DNA of 64,000 bases from positions 57,674-121,673 of the forward strand of contig JABSQT010000004.1 of the NCBI GenBank assembly GCA_013215715.1. The letters are read 5' to 3'. How positions within the stretch are numbered: the first letter of the stretch is position 1; each line of letters starts with the position of its first letter. The position numbers and the translations under genes are program-made. Origin of the DNA: Mycoplasmatales bacterium (lineage in GTDB: Bacteria; Bacillota_I; Bacilli_A; Mycoplasmatales; Metamycoplasmataceae). Shown here piece by piece: positions 32,740 to 44,348 of the stretch. The notes under the pieces are model-generated. The model was not told the origin of the DNA, searched no databases, and saw only the letters and a program-made list of their open reading frames with translations.

Positions 32740-34036
32740 GTGAACCCCCTATTAATTTTTCCACTCATAAAGCATAAGATAAAAGTGTTTCATCTTCATA
32801 TAATGCTTTTTCTAACTGAATCCCAAATGGCATACCATTATGTTTTTCTCATGGAAGAGTAATTGATGGAAACCCTGACAAGTTTGTTGAAGTTAAAATA
32901 CCACTCATGAAATTTTCTAATCTTTCTTCATTAAATTTATTTGCTATTTCTCCTGTTGAAGGGAAAATAACTAAATCATTATTCTTGTGTCATTCTTTTT
33001 GCATTTCCACAATTAGTCTTCTAATTTTTTGTGCTCTTTCAAAATATTCAACTTGATTATTCTTATCTAAATAGAATGAACCTAGTGTGAATCTCCTTTG
33101 AACCATAGAACCAAATCCTTCAGAACGTGTTTTCATCATTGTTTCTTCTCAATTTTCACCTTCAACTCTTGAACCAAACGCCACACCTGTTAAATTAGAA
33201 TAATTTGATGAAGCTTCTGAATAAGATATCAATCTATAAACAGGAGTTACTGCATTCAATAGACGTTCATCAACATCAATCATTTCTACCTCTATACCAG
33301 CTTCTTTAAATTTATTAATTAATTTTATATATTTTGTTGATACATATTCTTTACATCATTTTTCAACATTTAAAAAAGCAACTTTTTTAGGTTTTTTAAT
33401 TTCTGTATTTTTAATTGAAACATCTTTGGAAGTCATATCTTTAACATCTGAACCAAAAAGAACTTTTGCTGCTTCTATTGATGTTAAAACATCATGTGTT
33501 AATCATCCTACTGTATCCAATGATGAAGCATAAGCAAATAATCCAAATCGAGAAACTGCACCGTATGAAGGTTTGAATCCTACCTTACCAACAAATGATG
33601 CCGGAATACGCACTGAGTCTCCTGTATCTGAACCAATTGCAATTGCAATGTTTTCAGTTAGGGTTGCTGCAGCACCTGATGAAGAACCACCAACATGTCT
33701 TTCTGGATCGAGTGGATTCTTAACAATACCGAATGCTGAATATGTACCAGTTCCACCTAATGCTAATTCGTCAAGATGTGTTTTACCAATAATTGCTCCA
33801 CCCGATTGTCTTAATTTATCAACAATTGTTGCATCATATTGAGGCTCAAACCCTTCTAATATTTTGGATGAAGATTGAGTTGGTGCATCTTTAGTAGCAA
33901 AAGCATCTTTAATTGTTATTGTTTTACCATTTAAAGGGCCATCTGAAAATTTGGGATTTGCATAAGTGAAAGCAACAGCATTATTTGAATTATTTTGAAA
34001 TTCTAAAGTTGCTTTTTCAATATTATATTTTTTCAT
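32732..34036 (-). CDS. gatA: Asp-tRNA(Asn)/Glu-tRNA(Gln) amidotransferase subunit A
   Basis: GatA is the glutaminase that delivers ammonia to GatB. The 434-residue amidase-signature protein shows the catalytic Lys (TIKDAF), the Ser-cisSer-Lys elements GGSSSGAAA and GSDTGDSVRIPA, and FKPSYGAVSRFG. The usual GSDTGGS has Asp for the second Gly of the GG pair here. The protein ends GGSHE, within the gatB start. It overlaps the gatC stop by one base. Confidence 0.95.
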
Positions 34037-34320
34037 TATTTCACCACCCTTTTCATTGTGATAAAAGTTTCATCTTTTGTTGGAGCATTGTGTAATACTT
34101 GTTCTTTCGAGAATCCTTTAATAGGTTTATCTTCTCTTAAGAAATGTGTTGGCGTTTCATCAACCCTATACATGGGTGCAACATTTTCTATATTTATTGT
34201 TTTCAACTCTTCAAAAGATGCTTTTATTTTTTTAAAATCTCTTTCTAATCCATTTAAAACTTCTTCTGTGGGTTCTAGTTTTAATGATTTTACAATTTCT
34301 CTTAATGATTCTTTTGTCAT
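34036..34320 (-). CDS. gatC: Asp-tRNA(Asn)/Glu-tRNA(Gln) amidotransferase subunit C
   Basis: GatC is the 94-residue strap that holds GatA and GatB together. It has the N-terminal helices (LREIVKSLKLEPTEEVLNGL) and the conserved VAPMYRVDETPTHFLREDKP segment with a late APTKDETF. It starts one base after ligA and overlaps the gatA start by one base, the usual gatCAB order. Confidence 0.93.
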   Translation of the reverse strand: MTKESLREIVKSLKLEPTEEVLNGLERDFKKIKASFEELKTINIENVAPMYRVDETPTHFLREDKPIKGFSKEQVLHNAPTKDETFITMKRVVK

Positions 34321-34321
34321 A

Positions 34322-36280
34322 TTATTCTCCTTTTAATTTCTCTAATAATTCTTCTTCATTTAATATAGCAACTCCTAACGAATTTGCTTTTATGAGTTTA
34401 GACCCTGCTTTTTCACCAGCTAATAAATAATCAGTTTTTGCTGAGATTGCACTAGATACATTTCCGCCATTTGATTCAATTAAATCCTTAAAATATTTTC
34501 TTGGATTTGATAATGAACCAGTAATAACAAATGTTTTACCTTCTAATATATTCGATTCTGCTCCTGCTAGTTCCGTAGGTTTAACACCAACACTTAAAAA
34601 TTCTTCTATTATTTCTTGATTTTCTTTAAAGTAATGAATTACACTTTCTTGTACTTTAGGACCAATTTCTCTTATTTGAATTAATTGTTCTTCTGTAGCA
34701 TTAGCAATATTTTCAAATGTACCAAATCTTTTAGCAAGAATTTTGGCATACTTAGAACCAACATGCCTAATCCCTAATCCAAAAATAAATCTATCTAAAT
34801 CTTGAGTTTTTGATTTCTCAATTGAATCTAATAATTTTTTAACCGATTTTCTTTGGAAACCTTCTAATTTAATTAAGTCTTCATATTTAATGGAATAAAT
34901 GCTAATTATTGAATTAATTATTTCTTTTTGAATTAGTTTTTCAACAATCTTATCTCCAAAACCTTCTATATCCATAGCAGTTCTTGAAACAAAATGTTGG
35001 ATTGAAGCTTTTAATATTGCTGGACATTTTAAATTAATACAATATTGATCAACTTCGCCATTTACTCTATGTAACGGATGTAAACATTCGGGACACATTT
35101 CATCTTCTCTTCATAATTGCTTTTGTTTTTTTGCAACAACACCAACAACCTTAGGTATGATTTCTCCTGCTTTTTTAACTTTAACAACATCACCTTCATC
35201 CAACATTAATTCTCTAACATAATCAGCATTATGTAATGTTGCAGCAGATACAACAGTTCCTGCTAATCTCACTGGTGAAAGAATTGCATTATAAGTTATT
35301 CTCCCTGTTCTACCAACAGTTGGAAAAATCCCTTGTAATGTTGTGGTTGCAATTTCTTCTGGGAATTTATAAGCAATCATATATTTAGGTGCTTTTGCAG
35401 TATAACCAATTTCTTCATGTAATCTATTATCATTAACTTTAACAACGATTCCATCAACTTCATACCCTAAAGAATTTCTTTTGTTAGTTAATTCCTCCAC
35501 TAAATCAATAACTTCAATAATATTTTTTGCGAATTTAGTTTCCTTATTTATTTTTAATCTTTGTTTTGCTAAAAAATCCAATGCTTCTTTATGAGTGTTT
35601 AAATGATGTTCCAGAGGATTTGGAACCATATATAGAAAGGCATCAAGATTTCTCGAAGCTGCTATAGATGAATCTAATTGTCTTAAAGTACCAGAAGCTG
35701 CATTTCTAGGATTCGCAAAATTATAACCCTGCTTATTTAAATCTTCAAACACTTTATCAGACATGAAAACTTCACCACGAATTTCTAAGTCTTCTTTATA
35801 GTCAATTGAAAGTGGAATTGATTTTATTGTTTTAACATTATGAGTTACATCTTCACCAACTAAACCATTACCCCTTGTTACAGCTTTATCTAAAAAGCCA
35901 TTTTTGTAGTTTAAAGAAATTGAAAGACCATCAATCTTTAATTCACAAACATATTCAACATCACCTTGTAAGTGTAATTCACGTTTAATTTGTTCATCAA
36001 ATTTAATAAGATCTCTTTTATTAAAAGCATTCGATAAAGAAAGCATTGGTATTTTATGTTCTATCTTTGTAAATTTATCAAGAACATACCCACCTACCTT
36101 TTGTGTGGGAGAATCTTTTGTGATGAATTCAGGATTGTCTTTTTCTAATTGTTTTAATAACTCCATAGAACCATCATATTGAGCATCAGAAATTGTGGGA
36201 TTATCTAATGTGTAATACTGGTATCCTCATTCTTTTAATTCCCTTTTAAGTTTATTAATTTGCTCCAGTGTCTTATTCAT
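34322..36280 (-). CDS. ligA: NAD-dependent DNA ligase
   Basis: LigA seals nicks with NAD. The 652-residue protein has domain Ia (YYTLDNPTISDAQYD), the adenylation site CELKIDG (Lys115), the OB fold, a Cys4 zinc finger (CPEC...CINLKCP), helix-hairpin-helix repeats and a C-terminal BRCT domain (about 575-650; GKTFVITGSL). Two TGA Trp codons join the segments in one frame. gatC begins one base after its stop, so it heads ligA-gatCAB-yihY. Confidence 0.97.
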
Positions 36281-36300
36281 GTAAAAATTATATATAAAAA

Positions 36301-36321
36301 AATAGTATAGTATATACTATT
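36301..36321 (-). terminator. Terminator at the end of the glycosyltransferase gene
   Basis: The stem AATAGTATA (36301-36309) / TATACTATT (36313-36321) overlaps the stop codon and is followed by a T run on the minus strand. Confidence 0.65.
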
Positions 36322-37060
36322 TGTTTTGTTTCTTTTCTCTTTTAAGTTGCTTTTTGTGAGGTTTCTTCATAAAAGGCACTTTAAATATCATATGTGAAAC
36401 TGTTTTAGCCATATATTTGATTATTCTAAATGATGTTAAATATGATTCACCAGTTTCTCTTTCTCTAACGATAACTTGAACCTCTTCAAATTTATATTTA
36501 TCTTTAATTAGATAAGCAATTGTATCTGGCTCAGGGTGTAATTTAGGATTTTTTGCAAATCTTTCAATTAAATCAACTCCATATAATCTCATTCCATTTG
36601 TTGGATCTTTAATTTTCTTACCAAGAACCATAAACATAGCAAGAGCGATAACTCTTGAACCAAACATTCTTGCTGTAAAAGGTTTTTTTGCTTCAATAAA
36701 TCTTGAACCTTGAATGAAATCAAGATCTTTTTCTTTCCAAATACGTACAACTTTTTCAATTTCTGAAGGATCATGTTGGCCATCACCATCAACTTGAATA
36801 ACTGCTTCATAATTATTTTCTAACGCATATTTAAATCCTGTTGTCATTGTCCCGAACAATCCCTTATTTTTTTCATGAGTTAAATGTTTTATTTTATTTT
36901 TAGTAAGTATTTCTTCTGTTTTATCAGTTGAACAGTCATTAATAACGATGTAATTAACATCAGGACATTTTTCTTCCATCTCCTTAACAACTCCAAGAAT
37001 TGCCCCTTCTTCGTTATATGCTGGAATTACAACTAAAACCTTATTTAATATTTTTTTCAT
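36317..37060 (-). CDS. Family 2 glycosyltransferase (DPM1-like)
   Basis: The 247-residue GT-A enzyme begins VLVVIPAYNEEGAILGVVKEM and has the metal/nucleotide motif VDGDGQHDPSEI, QGSRF, and DPTNGMRLYG, all as in polyprenyl-phosphate mannosyl/glucosyltransferases. It lacks C-terminal membrane helices but ends very basic (KKPHKKQLKREKKQNK), which could hold it on acidic lipid. The acceptor is unknown; glycolipid or protein glycosylation is possible. It has its own terminator. Confidence 0.87.
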   Translation of the reverse strand: MKKILNKVLVVIPAYNEEGAILGVVKEMEEKCPDVNYIVINDCSTDKTEEILTKNKIKHLTHEKNKGLFGTMTTGFKYALENNYEAVIQVDGDGQHDPSEIEKVVRIWKEKDLDFIQGSRFIEAKKPFTARMFGSRVIALAMFMVLGKKIKDPTNGMRLYGVDLIERFAKNPKLHPEPDTIAYLIKDKYKFEEVQVIVRERETGESYLTSFRIIKYMAKTVSHMIFKVPFMKKPHKKQLKREKKQNK

Positions 37061-37100
37061 AGTAAATTAATTTTAACAAATAATAATTACTTAAAAACCA

Positions 37101-37925
37101 TTATCATTTTGGCTTGCATACAAACTTTCTACCATTTAAGTATTTAAGTTCTCCATTCAATCCATTTAACGTTGTAGAAAAAGAGTGTAAAAAGACTCTA
37201 TATTCCTGTCTTCCTCCATATTTAATATCTCCATAGATTGGGAACCCTAATTTAGCTAATGAAACTCTAATTTGGTGTTTTCTACCCGTGAAAATTTGAG
37301 CATATTGCTTATTCTTTTCTTTTCAGAATTTTGTTTTTGCCATATTACCTTTAGGATGAATACACATTCTTTGTTTTCTTTCATCATGCCCAATTAAATA
37401 TTCAGTTTCTAAATCCTGATCTAGATCTGATTGAAATCTATATATTTTTTCAAATGAACCTTGATTCATTTTAAGTTGTCTAAGTGATTCATAAGTTTTA
37501 CCATAAATAACTAACCCTGATGTAACTTTATCAATTCTACCTATATGAGATGGCGTAAATGAATCTGTATTTTCTCAATTTAAATATGTCAAAACTTGAT
37601 CATCTAAACATCTTTTTTCTGAGTGAATTGCTACATCAACTGGTTTGTTAACTACTAAAATATTGTTATCCTCAAAAATTACCTCAAAATTAGGTTTTGC
37701 GAATTTAGGTTGTTTGATTCCCTCTGTATCTATACCGTAAACTATTACTTCATCCCCTTCTTGGATTTCATAATTTTTTTTAAGTGATCTTTTACCATTC
37801 ACTTTTATATCTTTTTTTCTAAAAAGTTTCTCTATCCTTGTTGCAGGAACGTCAGGCATTAACTTTATTAAAAACTTAAGTAATGTTCTCCCTTGATCTT
37901 GTGCTGTTGCTATAAATGTTTTCAT
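37101..37925 (-). CDS. RluA-family 23S rRNA pseudouridine synthase
   Basis: This protein isomerises uridines in rRNA. Its 274 residues hold an N-terminal S4 domain (LLKFLIKLMPDVPATRIEKL, then KDIKVNGKRS) and a catalytic domain with NILVVNKPVDVAIHSE and GRIDKVTSGLVIYGK, where the Asp of RID is the catalytic residue. The S4 start is most like RluC; RluD cannot be excluded. TGA Trp is used three times. The upstream hairpin ends the tRNA-Gly transcript. Confidence 0.88.
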
Positions 37926-37952
37926 AGGGTTATTATAAAGGAAAGCAAAGAA

Positions 37953-37973
37953 AAATACGACAATGTCGTATTT
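37953..37973 (-). terminator. Terminator after tRNA-Gly
   Basis: The stem AAATACGAC (37953-37961) / GTCGTATTT (37965-37973) is followed by T residues on the minus strand, just before the pseudouridine synthase gene. Confidence 0.85.
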
Positions 37974-37991
37974 AGGCCATTTTTCAATGAT

Positions 37992-38065
37992 TGGAGCAAG
38001 TGAAGGGAATCGAACCCTCAAAGTCAGCTTGGAAGGCTGAAGTTTTACCATTAAACTACACTTGC
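37992..38065 (-). tRNA. tRNA-Gly (anticodon TCC)
   Basis: A complete cloverleaf can be folded: acceptor GCAAGTG/CACTTGC, anticodon stem TCAGC/GCTGA around the loop CTTCCAA (anticodon TCC), and T arm GAGGGTTCGATTCCCTT. The CCA end is encoded. It is likely transcribed alone. Confidence 0.95.
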
Positions 38066-38192
38066 ATATTTTGCTTGGTGCTAAATTATTATATCATTAT
38101 TTTTTATTATTTTTCATAAAAAAGTTAACTATTCATAAAAATTAGTTTTTAGCAGTTAATTAAGCCTTTTTCATTCTTTTTATAATAAAGAA

Positions 38193-38306
38193 ATGAGTAG
38201 AAGATATATTAAAAAACCACTTCTTCTTTATCCAATTCTAAATAAAGGGGTTCGCAAAAATATAAAAGAAGAAGATATTTATAACAAATTATCTTATGAC
38301 TTATAA
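38193..38306 (+). CDS. Possible small basic protein, leaderless
   Basis: A 37-codon frame (MSRRYIKKPLLLYPILNKG...) begins exactly 6 bases after a perfect TATAAT (38181-38186), where transcription would start on the A of the ATG. No ribosome site is possible, so it would be read from a leaderless mRNA. The rest of 38066-38400 shows nothing else. It may be chance. Confidence 0.3.
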   Translation: MSRRYIKKPLLLYPILNKGVRKNIKEEDIYNKLSYDL

Positions 38307-38386
38307 ATTTTAATATGTGTATTTTTTGCATAAATTAAAAATAAAAATCTTAAGTACTCTTATTCACACATAAAAATATAATAAAA

Positions 38387-38410
38387 AAATAATGGAATAT
38401 TCCATTATTT
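38387..38410 (-). terminator. Terminator after ptsI
   Basis: The stem AAATAATGGA (38387-38396) / TCCATTATTT (38401-38410) is followed by a T run on the minus strand. Confidence 0.85.
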
Positions 38411-38417
38411 ATTAATT

Positions 38418-40142
38418 TTATTTATCGTGTTTTTTATTAAATGCTTTAACAAGTTTTTCAACATCCGATTGTGTTTCTGAAACAACAGCTTTTGCAGCAA
38501 GTGCTTGTGCTTCTGCTAAATTCATTTCTGAAATTTGTCTTCTAGCTTTTAAAACAGAAGTAGCTGACATTGAGAATTCATCTAGTCCAAGTCCAACAAG
38601 AACAGGAATAGCATTATGATCCCCAGCCATTTCTCCACACATACCTACTCACTTACCTTGTGCATGCGCACCATCAATTGTCATCTTAATTAAATTAAGG
38701 ATTGAGGGGTTAAGTGGTTGATATAAATAAGAAACTTTTTCTGACATTCTATCAGCTGCCATTGTATATTGCATTAAGTCATTTGTTCCAATTGAGAAGA
38801 AATCAGCATATTTAGCAAATCTTTCAGCATTTGCTGCAGCTGCAGGAACTTCAACCATCATACCAACTTCGATATCTTTCATTGGAGCAACTTCAATACC
38901 TTCTTTAACAAGATCAGCATGCACCTCTTCAAGAATTTCTTTTGCTGTTTTGAATTCATCAATTGTTGCAATCATTGGGAACATAATAGCTAATTTACCA
39001 AATTTTGATGCTCTAACTAATGCTCTTAATTGTGTTTTGAATACTTCTACTTGATCTAGACATAGACGAATAGCTCTATATCCTAGGAATGGGTTCATTT
39101 CTTCTGGGAATTTGTAGTAAGAAAGAGTTTTATCTCCACCGATGTCAAGTGTTCTAACAACAACTCTACGACCTTCCATGTTTGAAAGTACTTCTTTATA
39201 AGCTGCAAATTGTTCTTCTTCTGTAGGTCAATTAGATGCATCCATATATAGGAATTCTGATCTAAATAGACCAACAGCTTCAGCATCGTTTTCTAGAAGT
39301 CCAGCAACGTCATTTGGTGAACCGATATTTCCCGCTAATTCAACGTGGTGTCCATCAGCTGTTTTTGATTCTTTACCAATGAACTTTTTAAGTTCAGCAG
39401 CTTCTTTCATTAATTCTTCTTGTTTTATTTGGTATTCTTTAATTTCTGCATCTGTTGGGTTGATAATAACAACACCAGCATCCCCATCAATAATTAAAGT
39501 ATCTCCTGTTGCAACTTTTTCAGTTATATCTTTAAGACCAAGAACTGCTGGAATCTCTAATGATCTGGCCATGATTGCTGAATGTGATGTTCTACCACCA
39601 ATATTTGTAGCAAAACCTAAAGCAAATTCTTTATTTAATTGTGCAGTATCAGAAGGGGTTAAGTCTTCACCAACAACGATAACCTCTTCATCAATTGAAG
39701 ATACGTCTGAAGATTTAACTCCTGCGATTGAGTTAATAACTCTTTTAGCAACATCTTTAATGTCAGCTGCTCTTTCTTTCATGTAAGCATCATCCATACT
39801 TGCAAACATATCTGCATATTTTGAAAATACTTCATTTGTAGCTCAAAGTGCGTTTGCTTTTTCTGATTTGATTAATGATTTTACTTCATCGACCATCATT
39901 GGATCTGAAGCAACTTGAATGTGTGCATCGAATACTGCAGCATGTTCAGCATCTAAATTTTTAGCCGCTTTTTCTTTAACTTGTTCAATTTGTTTTATAG
40001 CGTCAGCAATCGCTTCCTCTAATTTTTTAATTTCTTCTGTTGGGTTTGCAGAGATTTTTTTAATTTCTACATGTGCTTCAATTAGTTCAAATACTTTAGC
40101 TATTGCAATACCTGATGAAGCTCCTATTCCTTTTAATTTCAT
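38418..40142 (-). CDS. ptsI: Phosphoenolpyruvate-protein phosphotransferase (PTS enzyme I)
   Basis: Enzyme I takes phosphate from PEP and passes it to HPr to start PTS sugar uptake. The 574 residues show the active His in [12 protein letters not shown], the ATP-grasp-like N domain, the PEP-binding barrel with [17 protein letters not shown] and the catalytic Cys in [11 protein letters not shown] Trp is used several times. It lies 61 bases after ptsH, with a weak hairpin (about 40194-40215) between them. Confidence 0.97.
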
Positions 40143-40203
40143 TGTTTCTCCTTTTTATAATAAATTTAAATTCTTTTTAGTGAATAAAAAAATAACCTAT
40201 TAA

Positions 40204-40467
40204 TTAAATTAGGTTGTTTTCTTTCATGATTTTTTCAATTTCTACTATTGCTGCATCTGCATCTGCACCTTCAGCTGAGATAGTAATTTCATCACCTTGT
40301 TTAACACCTAAAGCCATGATGTTCATGATTGATTTTAAGTTTCCTGATTTTCCATTAGCTTCAATTTTAATTTCTGAATCGAATTTTGATGCTGCTGAAA
40401 CTGTAATTGAAGCTGGTCTAGCGTGTAGTCCAACTGGATCTGTAATTTTTGCTGTAAATTTTGCCAT
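40204..40467 (-). CDS. ptsH: Phosphocarrier protein HPr
   Basis: HPr carries phosphate from enzyme I to the EIIs. The 87-residue protein has His15 in GLHARPAS and the regulatory Ser46 in LKSIMNIMALG, the target of HPr kinase (hprK at 55667-56611 in this window). AAGGAGACC precedes the ATG and a TATAAT (40509-40514) lies upstream on the minus strand, so ptsH-ptsI is likely one operon with ptsH expressed more. Confidence 0.97.
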   Translation of the reverse strand: MAKFTAKITDPVGLHARPASITVSAASKFDSEIKIEANGKSGNLKSIMNIMALGVKQGDEITISAEGADADAAIVEIEKIMKENNLI

Positions 40468-40542
40468 TTTCGGTCTCCTTAATAAAGTTTTTATTTTAAC
40501 TATACTTTATTATAACAAATTCTAATTTTTTATGTATTTTTT

Positions 40543-42024
40543 CTACATCATAGGGGCAAGGATTTTTAAGAATGTCATTCTAATTTTATTCCAAACACCT
40601 TTAGGGTTATACCCCATCTTTTCAAGTGGAACAGAGTTTTTTTCATATCTTTCAAAAATCGCTTCCAACTTCTTAACTTCAGGACCTTCAAATAATGATA
40701 CATTTTCAAATTGAGAATAGAATGAACGGATGTCAATATTCATTGTTCCAAGGTAAGCCGTTTCACCGTCAAATACTCCTGCTTTTGAATGTAAAAATTT
40801 ATCATAAATTAAAAATGTTTTTATTCCATATTCTTCAAGTAATGCTGCATTACCTTTTGAAGCTTGAAAAGCAGATTTTTTATCAGCTTGTCCTGGTAAA
40901 AATAATTTTACCTCTATTCCTGATAACGAAGCTGTACGTAAAGCACTTATAACTTCAGGAGTTGGAACAAAATAAGGTGTTGCTAATGTAATTGATTTTT
41001 TAGCTTTTGAAATTCAATGAACTAATGAATCTTGTAATAATGGGATTTTAATTTCGGGTCCGTCCTCAATAAGAAGAATTTTATTTTTAAACTTACTTTT
41101 AACTTTAGGAGCGTATTTATCTGTATCCAAAACCTTTTGATTAATTAATTTTCAATCATTTATAAATAAGAGGGAGAAAGCCCTTACTGCTTGACCTTCA
41201 ACTCTCATAATAAGATCTTCTCAAATACCATATTCTTTTGAATAATTTACATATTCATCTGAAAGGTTAGCTCCACCTGTATAACCAACGTTACCATCTA
41301 TACTTGCATATTTTCTGTGTGAACGATAACCATTTTGTGAAGAAATAAAAGGGAAACTAACTTTATCATATATAGATATTTGAATACCCTTCTTTTCTAA
41401 TGTTTTAATTTCATATCAAGGTAATGCTCAACGCCCAAAGTCATCAACAATCAATCTGACCTCTACACCTTCTTCAACTTTTTTAATTAATATTTGTTTT
41501 AATTCTTCTCAAATTTCACTCATTTTAATAATGTAGTAATTCAAATGAATAAAATTCTTAGCATTTTTCAAATCATCAAACATATCTTTGAATGCATACA
41601 TTCCATTATCGTATATTTTTAAATCCCCATTAAGCACTGGTAATTTTGAAAATTTATTTTGTTCTTTAAGTATTTCATTATTTGTTTTGATACTTTTTTC
41701 TTGGATGCTATATGTTTCTGAATATGTTTCATGAAAATCTTCCAGACTTTTTCTACCTTTGTATCTTCTTCCAAAAATCATATAAATAATAATCCCAAAT
41801 ACCGGAAGTAGTATAACAACTAGATATCAAGATGCCTTAGCTGGTAAATGTCTTTTTTGAGAAAATAACAACAATGCTCATGTCGCAGTAACTAAATATA
41901 CTATAAAGAATATTAGAACAGTTAAATAAACACCTCATGTATAAAGTCCGAATAATATATATCCTATTGCTGCAATAAACGATAAAGTCAATAGTAATGT
42001 GAATAGTCTTCTTATTATTTTCAT
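40543..42024 (-). CDS. cls: Cardiolipin synthase
   Basis: It joins two phosphatidylglycerols into cardiolipin at the membrane. The 493-residue protein has two or three N-terminal membrane segments (to about residue 85), then two phospholipase-D motifs: HRKYASIDG near residue 238 and HSKAGVFDG near residue 410 (H-x-K-x4-D in both), so it looks active. TGA Trp occurs many times. It stands alone between ptsH and tRNA-Ser. Substrate is made downstream of CdsA. Confidence 0.95.
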
Positions 42025-42061
42025 AGTATATAAATTATAAAGAAAAAGCACAAAGAAAAAA

Positions 42062-42079
42062 CCCACCTTTAAGGTGAAT
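42062..42079 (-). terminator. Probable terminator after tRNA-Ser
   Basis: On the minus strand the short stem CACC(T)/(A)GGTG, extended by G-U pairs, is followed by a T6 run about 10 bases past the tRNA-Ser 3' end. Confidence 0.5.
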
Positions 42080-42089
42080 TTTTAACATA

Positions 42090-42181
42090 TGGCGGGCTAG
42101 AGAGGATTCGAACCTCCGCGGGGATTGCTCCCCCTACACCCTTAGCAGGGGCGCCTCTTCGGCCAACTTGAGTACTAGCCC
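42090..42181 (-). tRNA. tRNA-Ser (anticodon GCT)
   Basis: This is a class II tRNA of 92 bases with a long variable arm. The acceptor GGGCTAG/CTAGCCC, the anticodon loop CTGCTAA (anticodon GCT), the GGAGGTTCGAATCCTC T arm and an encoded CCA are all present. It begins 13 bases after the mgtE stop with no terminator between, so it is probably cut from the mgtE transcript. Confidence 0.95.
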
Positions 42182-42194
42182 ATATAGGTCGTAT

Positions 42195-43631
42195 TTAAAC
42201 AACCGTCAATAATAGTATACCAATACTTATCCCAAAAAAGATAAGAATTGATAAAGCATCAATTAAAGTAGTAAGAAGCGGTGCAGCCATTACAGCAGGA
42301 TCTAACTTCATTTTATGTGCAATTAATGGCAATAAACCACCAACCATTTTTGCAAAGATAATAACTATAAATAATGATAATGATGCAGCAAATGAAATCC
42401 AAATATAAGCATATGAATGTGTATTTGTAGGTTGAGATAACAACATACTTCCACCATTTGATGTTTGAACTCCATAATAAATTAATAATCTTGTAAAGTT
42501 AGCTAATGCTAAAACACCACCAACCATCACACCAGTACCAAATTCTTTTTTGACAACACTAAATGTGTCATTCTTTTTAATTTCTCCTAATGCAATACCA
42601 CGCGTAACCATCGTGCTTGCTTGTGAACCAGCATTACCTGCTGCTCCTGAAATAACAGGAACAATTGCAATTAAAGCAGATGTAATAATTGCGGTTGAAG
42701 CTGCAATGGAAGTTTCATGTAAAGAAGTTGCTGCAATTCTCATAAATGAATCTAAAACAATTTGTGAAAGAGTAGAAGAAATCATTAATAAAAGTAATCA
42801 AAATACTCTAGATTTAAAAAGTTTGATGATAGAAGTTTTTAAATATGAACTTTCCACACCCTCGATACCAGCCATACGGTGCATATCTTCAGTTGCTTCT
42901 TCTTGAATGGTATCAATAACATCATCAGATGTAATCATACCCATCAAGTAGCCTTGTGTACTTACAACAGGCATAGCAACCGCATCATGCTTAGCGAATT
43001 CCAATGCAGCTTCTTCTTTATCCATTGTTGTAGAAACAGAAGCCACAGGACCCATTATATCTTTAACTTTTTTACCCTTTGGAGCAAAAACTAACTGATG
43101 TAAATCGATCTCTCCAACAAGTTTACCTTTTTGATTAACAACAAAATATGTAAGCATATCTTCAGCATGATCGTGTTCACTCTTGATAATCTTAATTGCC
43201 TGAGTTGGTGTTAATGATTGCTTTATTTCCACCATATCCGTAGACATAATTGAACCAGTTTGATGATCTTCATAACGTAAAAGTTTATTAACATCCGCAC
43301 GCCTGTCTTTTGGGGTATTCTTAAGAATTTGTTTTGCTATATTTGAAGGCATTTCTTCAATCATGTCAGCAATATCATCAGCATATATTGTTTTTAAAAT
43401 TTCTTTTTGCTGTGCATCTGAAAATTCTTTAATAATTTTTTCTTGGATTTCTAATTCAAGATTAGAAAATAATTTACCTGATTGTTCAACATCTAAAACA
43501 CGGAAAAAGAATTTACGTTCTTCAGCAAGTAATTCTTCAACCATATCTGCAAGATCAGCTATTGTTGTTTCTTTAACTATTTTTCTAATTTCAGGAACTT
43601 TTTTGGTTCTAAGCGCTGTTTTTAAAGTCAT
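42195..43631 (-). CDS. mgtE: Magnesium transporter MgtE
   Basis: MgtE is a Mg2+ channel gated by cytosolic Mg2+. The 478 residues comprise the N-terminal MgtE_N superhelix (about 10-130, with DIADMIEEMP), a CBS pair (about 135-255; DHQTGSIMSTDMVEI, then PVVSTQGYLMGMITSDDVID), and five C-terminal membrane helices with GAAGNAGSQASTMVTRG, the pore-entry motif. The domain order and length are normal. Ribosome site AAGGAG precedes the ATG. Confidence 0.96.
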
Positions 43632-43667
43632 ATTATCTCCTTTCTTGTTTTAAATATTTTAATTTAT

Positions 43668-44246
43668 CTAATTATTTTTTAATATTGCTGTTAGTTCTTC
43701 TTGGAATGTAGCAAGTTTGATTTTTTGTAATTTACCATGCATTGCTATTGAAATATTCCCTGTTTCCTCTGAAACAATAATGGTAATTGAATCAGATTGC
43801 TCTGCAATTCCCATAGATGCACGGTGACGTGCTCCGTATTTGTTGGCGATTGAAGTTTGAGTAATTTTATAATACGTAGCAGCATATTTAATTTTTCCAC
43901 CCTCAATAATTACAGCACCATCATGTAGAGGTGATTTTTTATTGAAAATTGAAATTAATAATGAAGAAGAGATGTTTGCATCAATTACAATACCATCCGT
44001 TCTTAAATGATCTAATTTTTCTTTGTTAGTAATTGTGATGATTGCACCTGTTTTTGTTGCTGATAATTCTTGTGCTGTTTCATATAATTGGTGAATTAAT
44101 CTTATTTGAGATGATGTACCCATTGTGTTGTATTTATTTTTCTTAAATGCTCATTGGATAAACCTAATCATATAAGGTAATAAGATTAATAATGCAAGTA
44201 GTCCTGTACTCACAAGAACTGTTGCAAATATTCCTTGATTTGACAT
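43668..44246 (-). CDS. Diadenylate cyclase, copy 1
   Basis: It makes c-di-AMP from two ATP. The 192 residues have one N-terminal membrane helix (about 10-28) and a DAC domain with both active-site motifs, SPLHDGAVII and GARHRASMG. A single helix plus DAC is the layout of the mycoplasmal CdaM form rather than the three-helix CdaA. It differs from the copy at 44349-44927 by one residue (Ala for Ser in MGIAEQ). It has its own ribosome site (AGGGAG) and lies 102 bases after copy 2. Confidence 0.93.
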
Positions 44247-44348
44247 GTAATTCTCCCTTTTGAAATTGTTATATTTATATTCTACTTTTTTATTAATAAA
44301 TTACCTAATTTTATTTATATGAAATAATTACAAATAAAAAAACAACAT

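Noticed and set aside
33573-33842. Plus-strand frame opposite gatA
   Set aside because: It is a shadow of the gatA coding strand, with no ribosome site and no family pattern.
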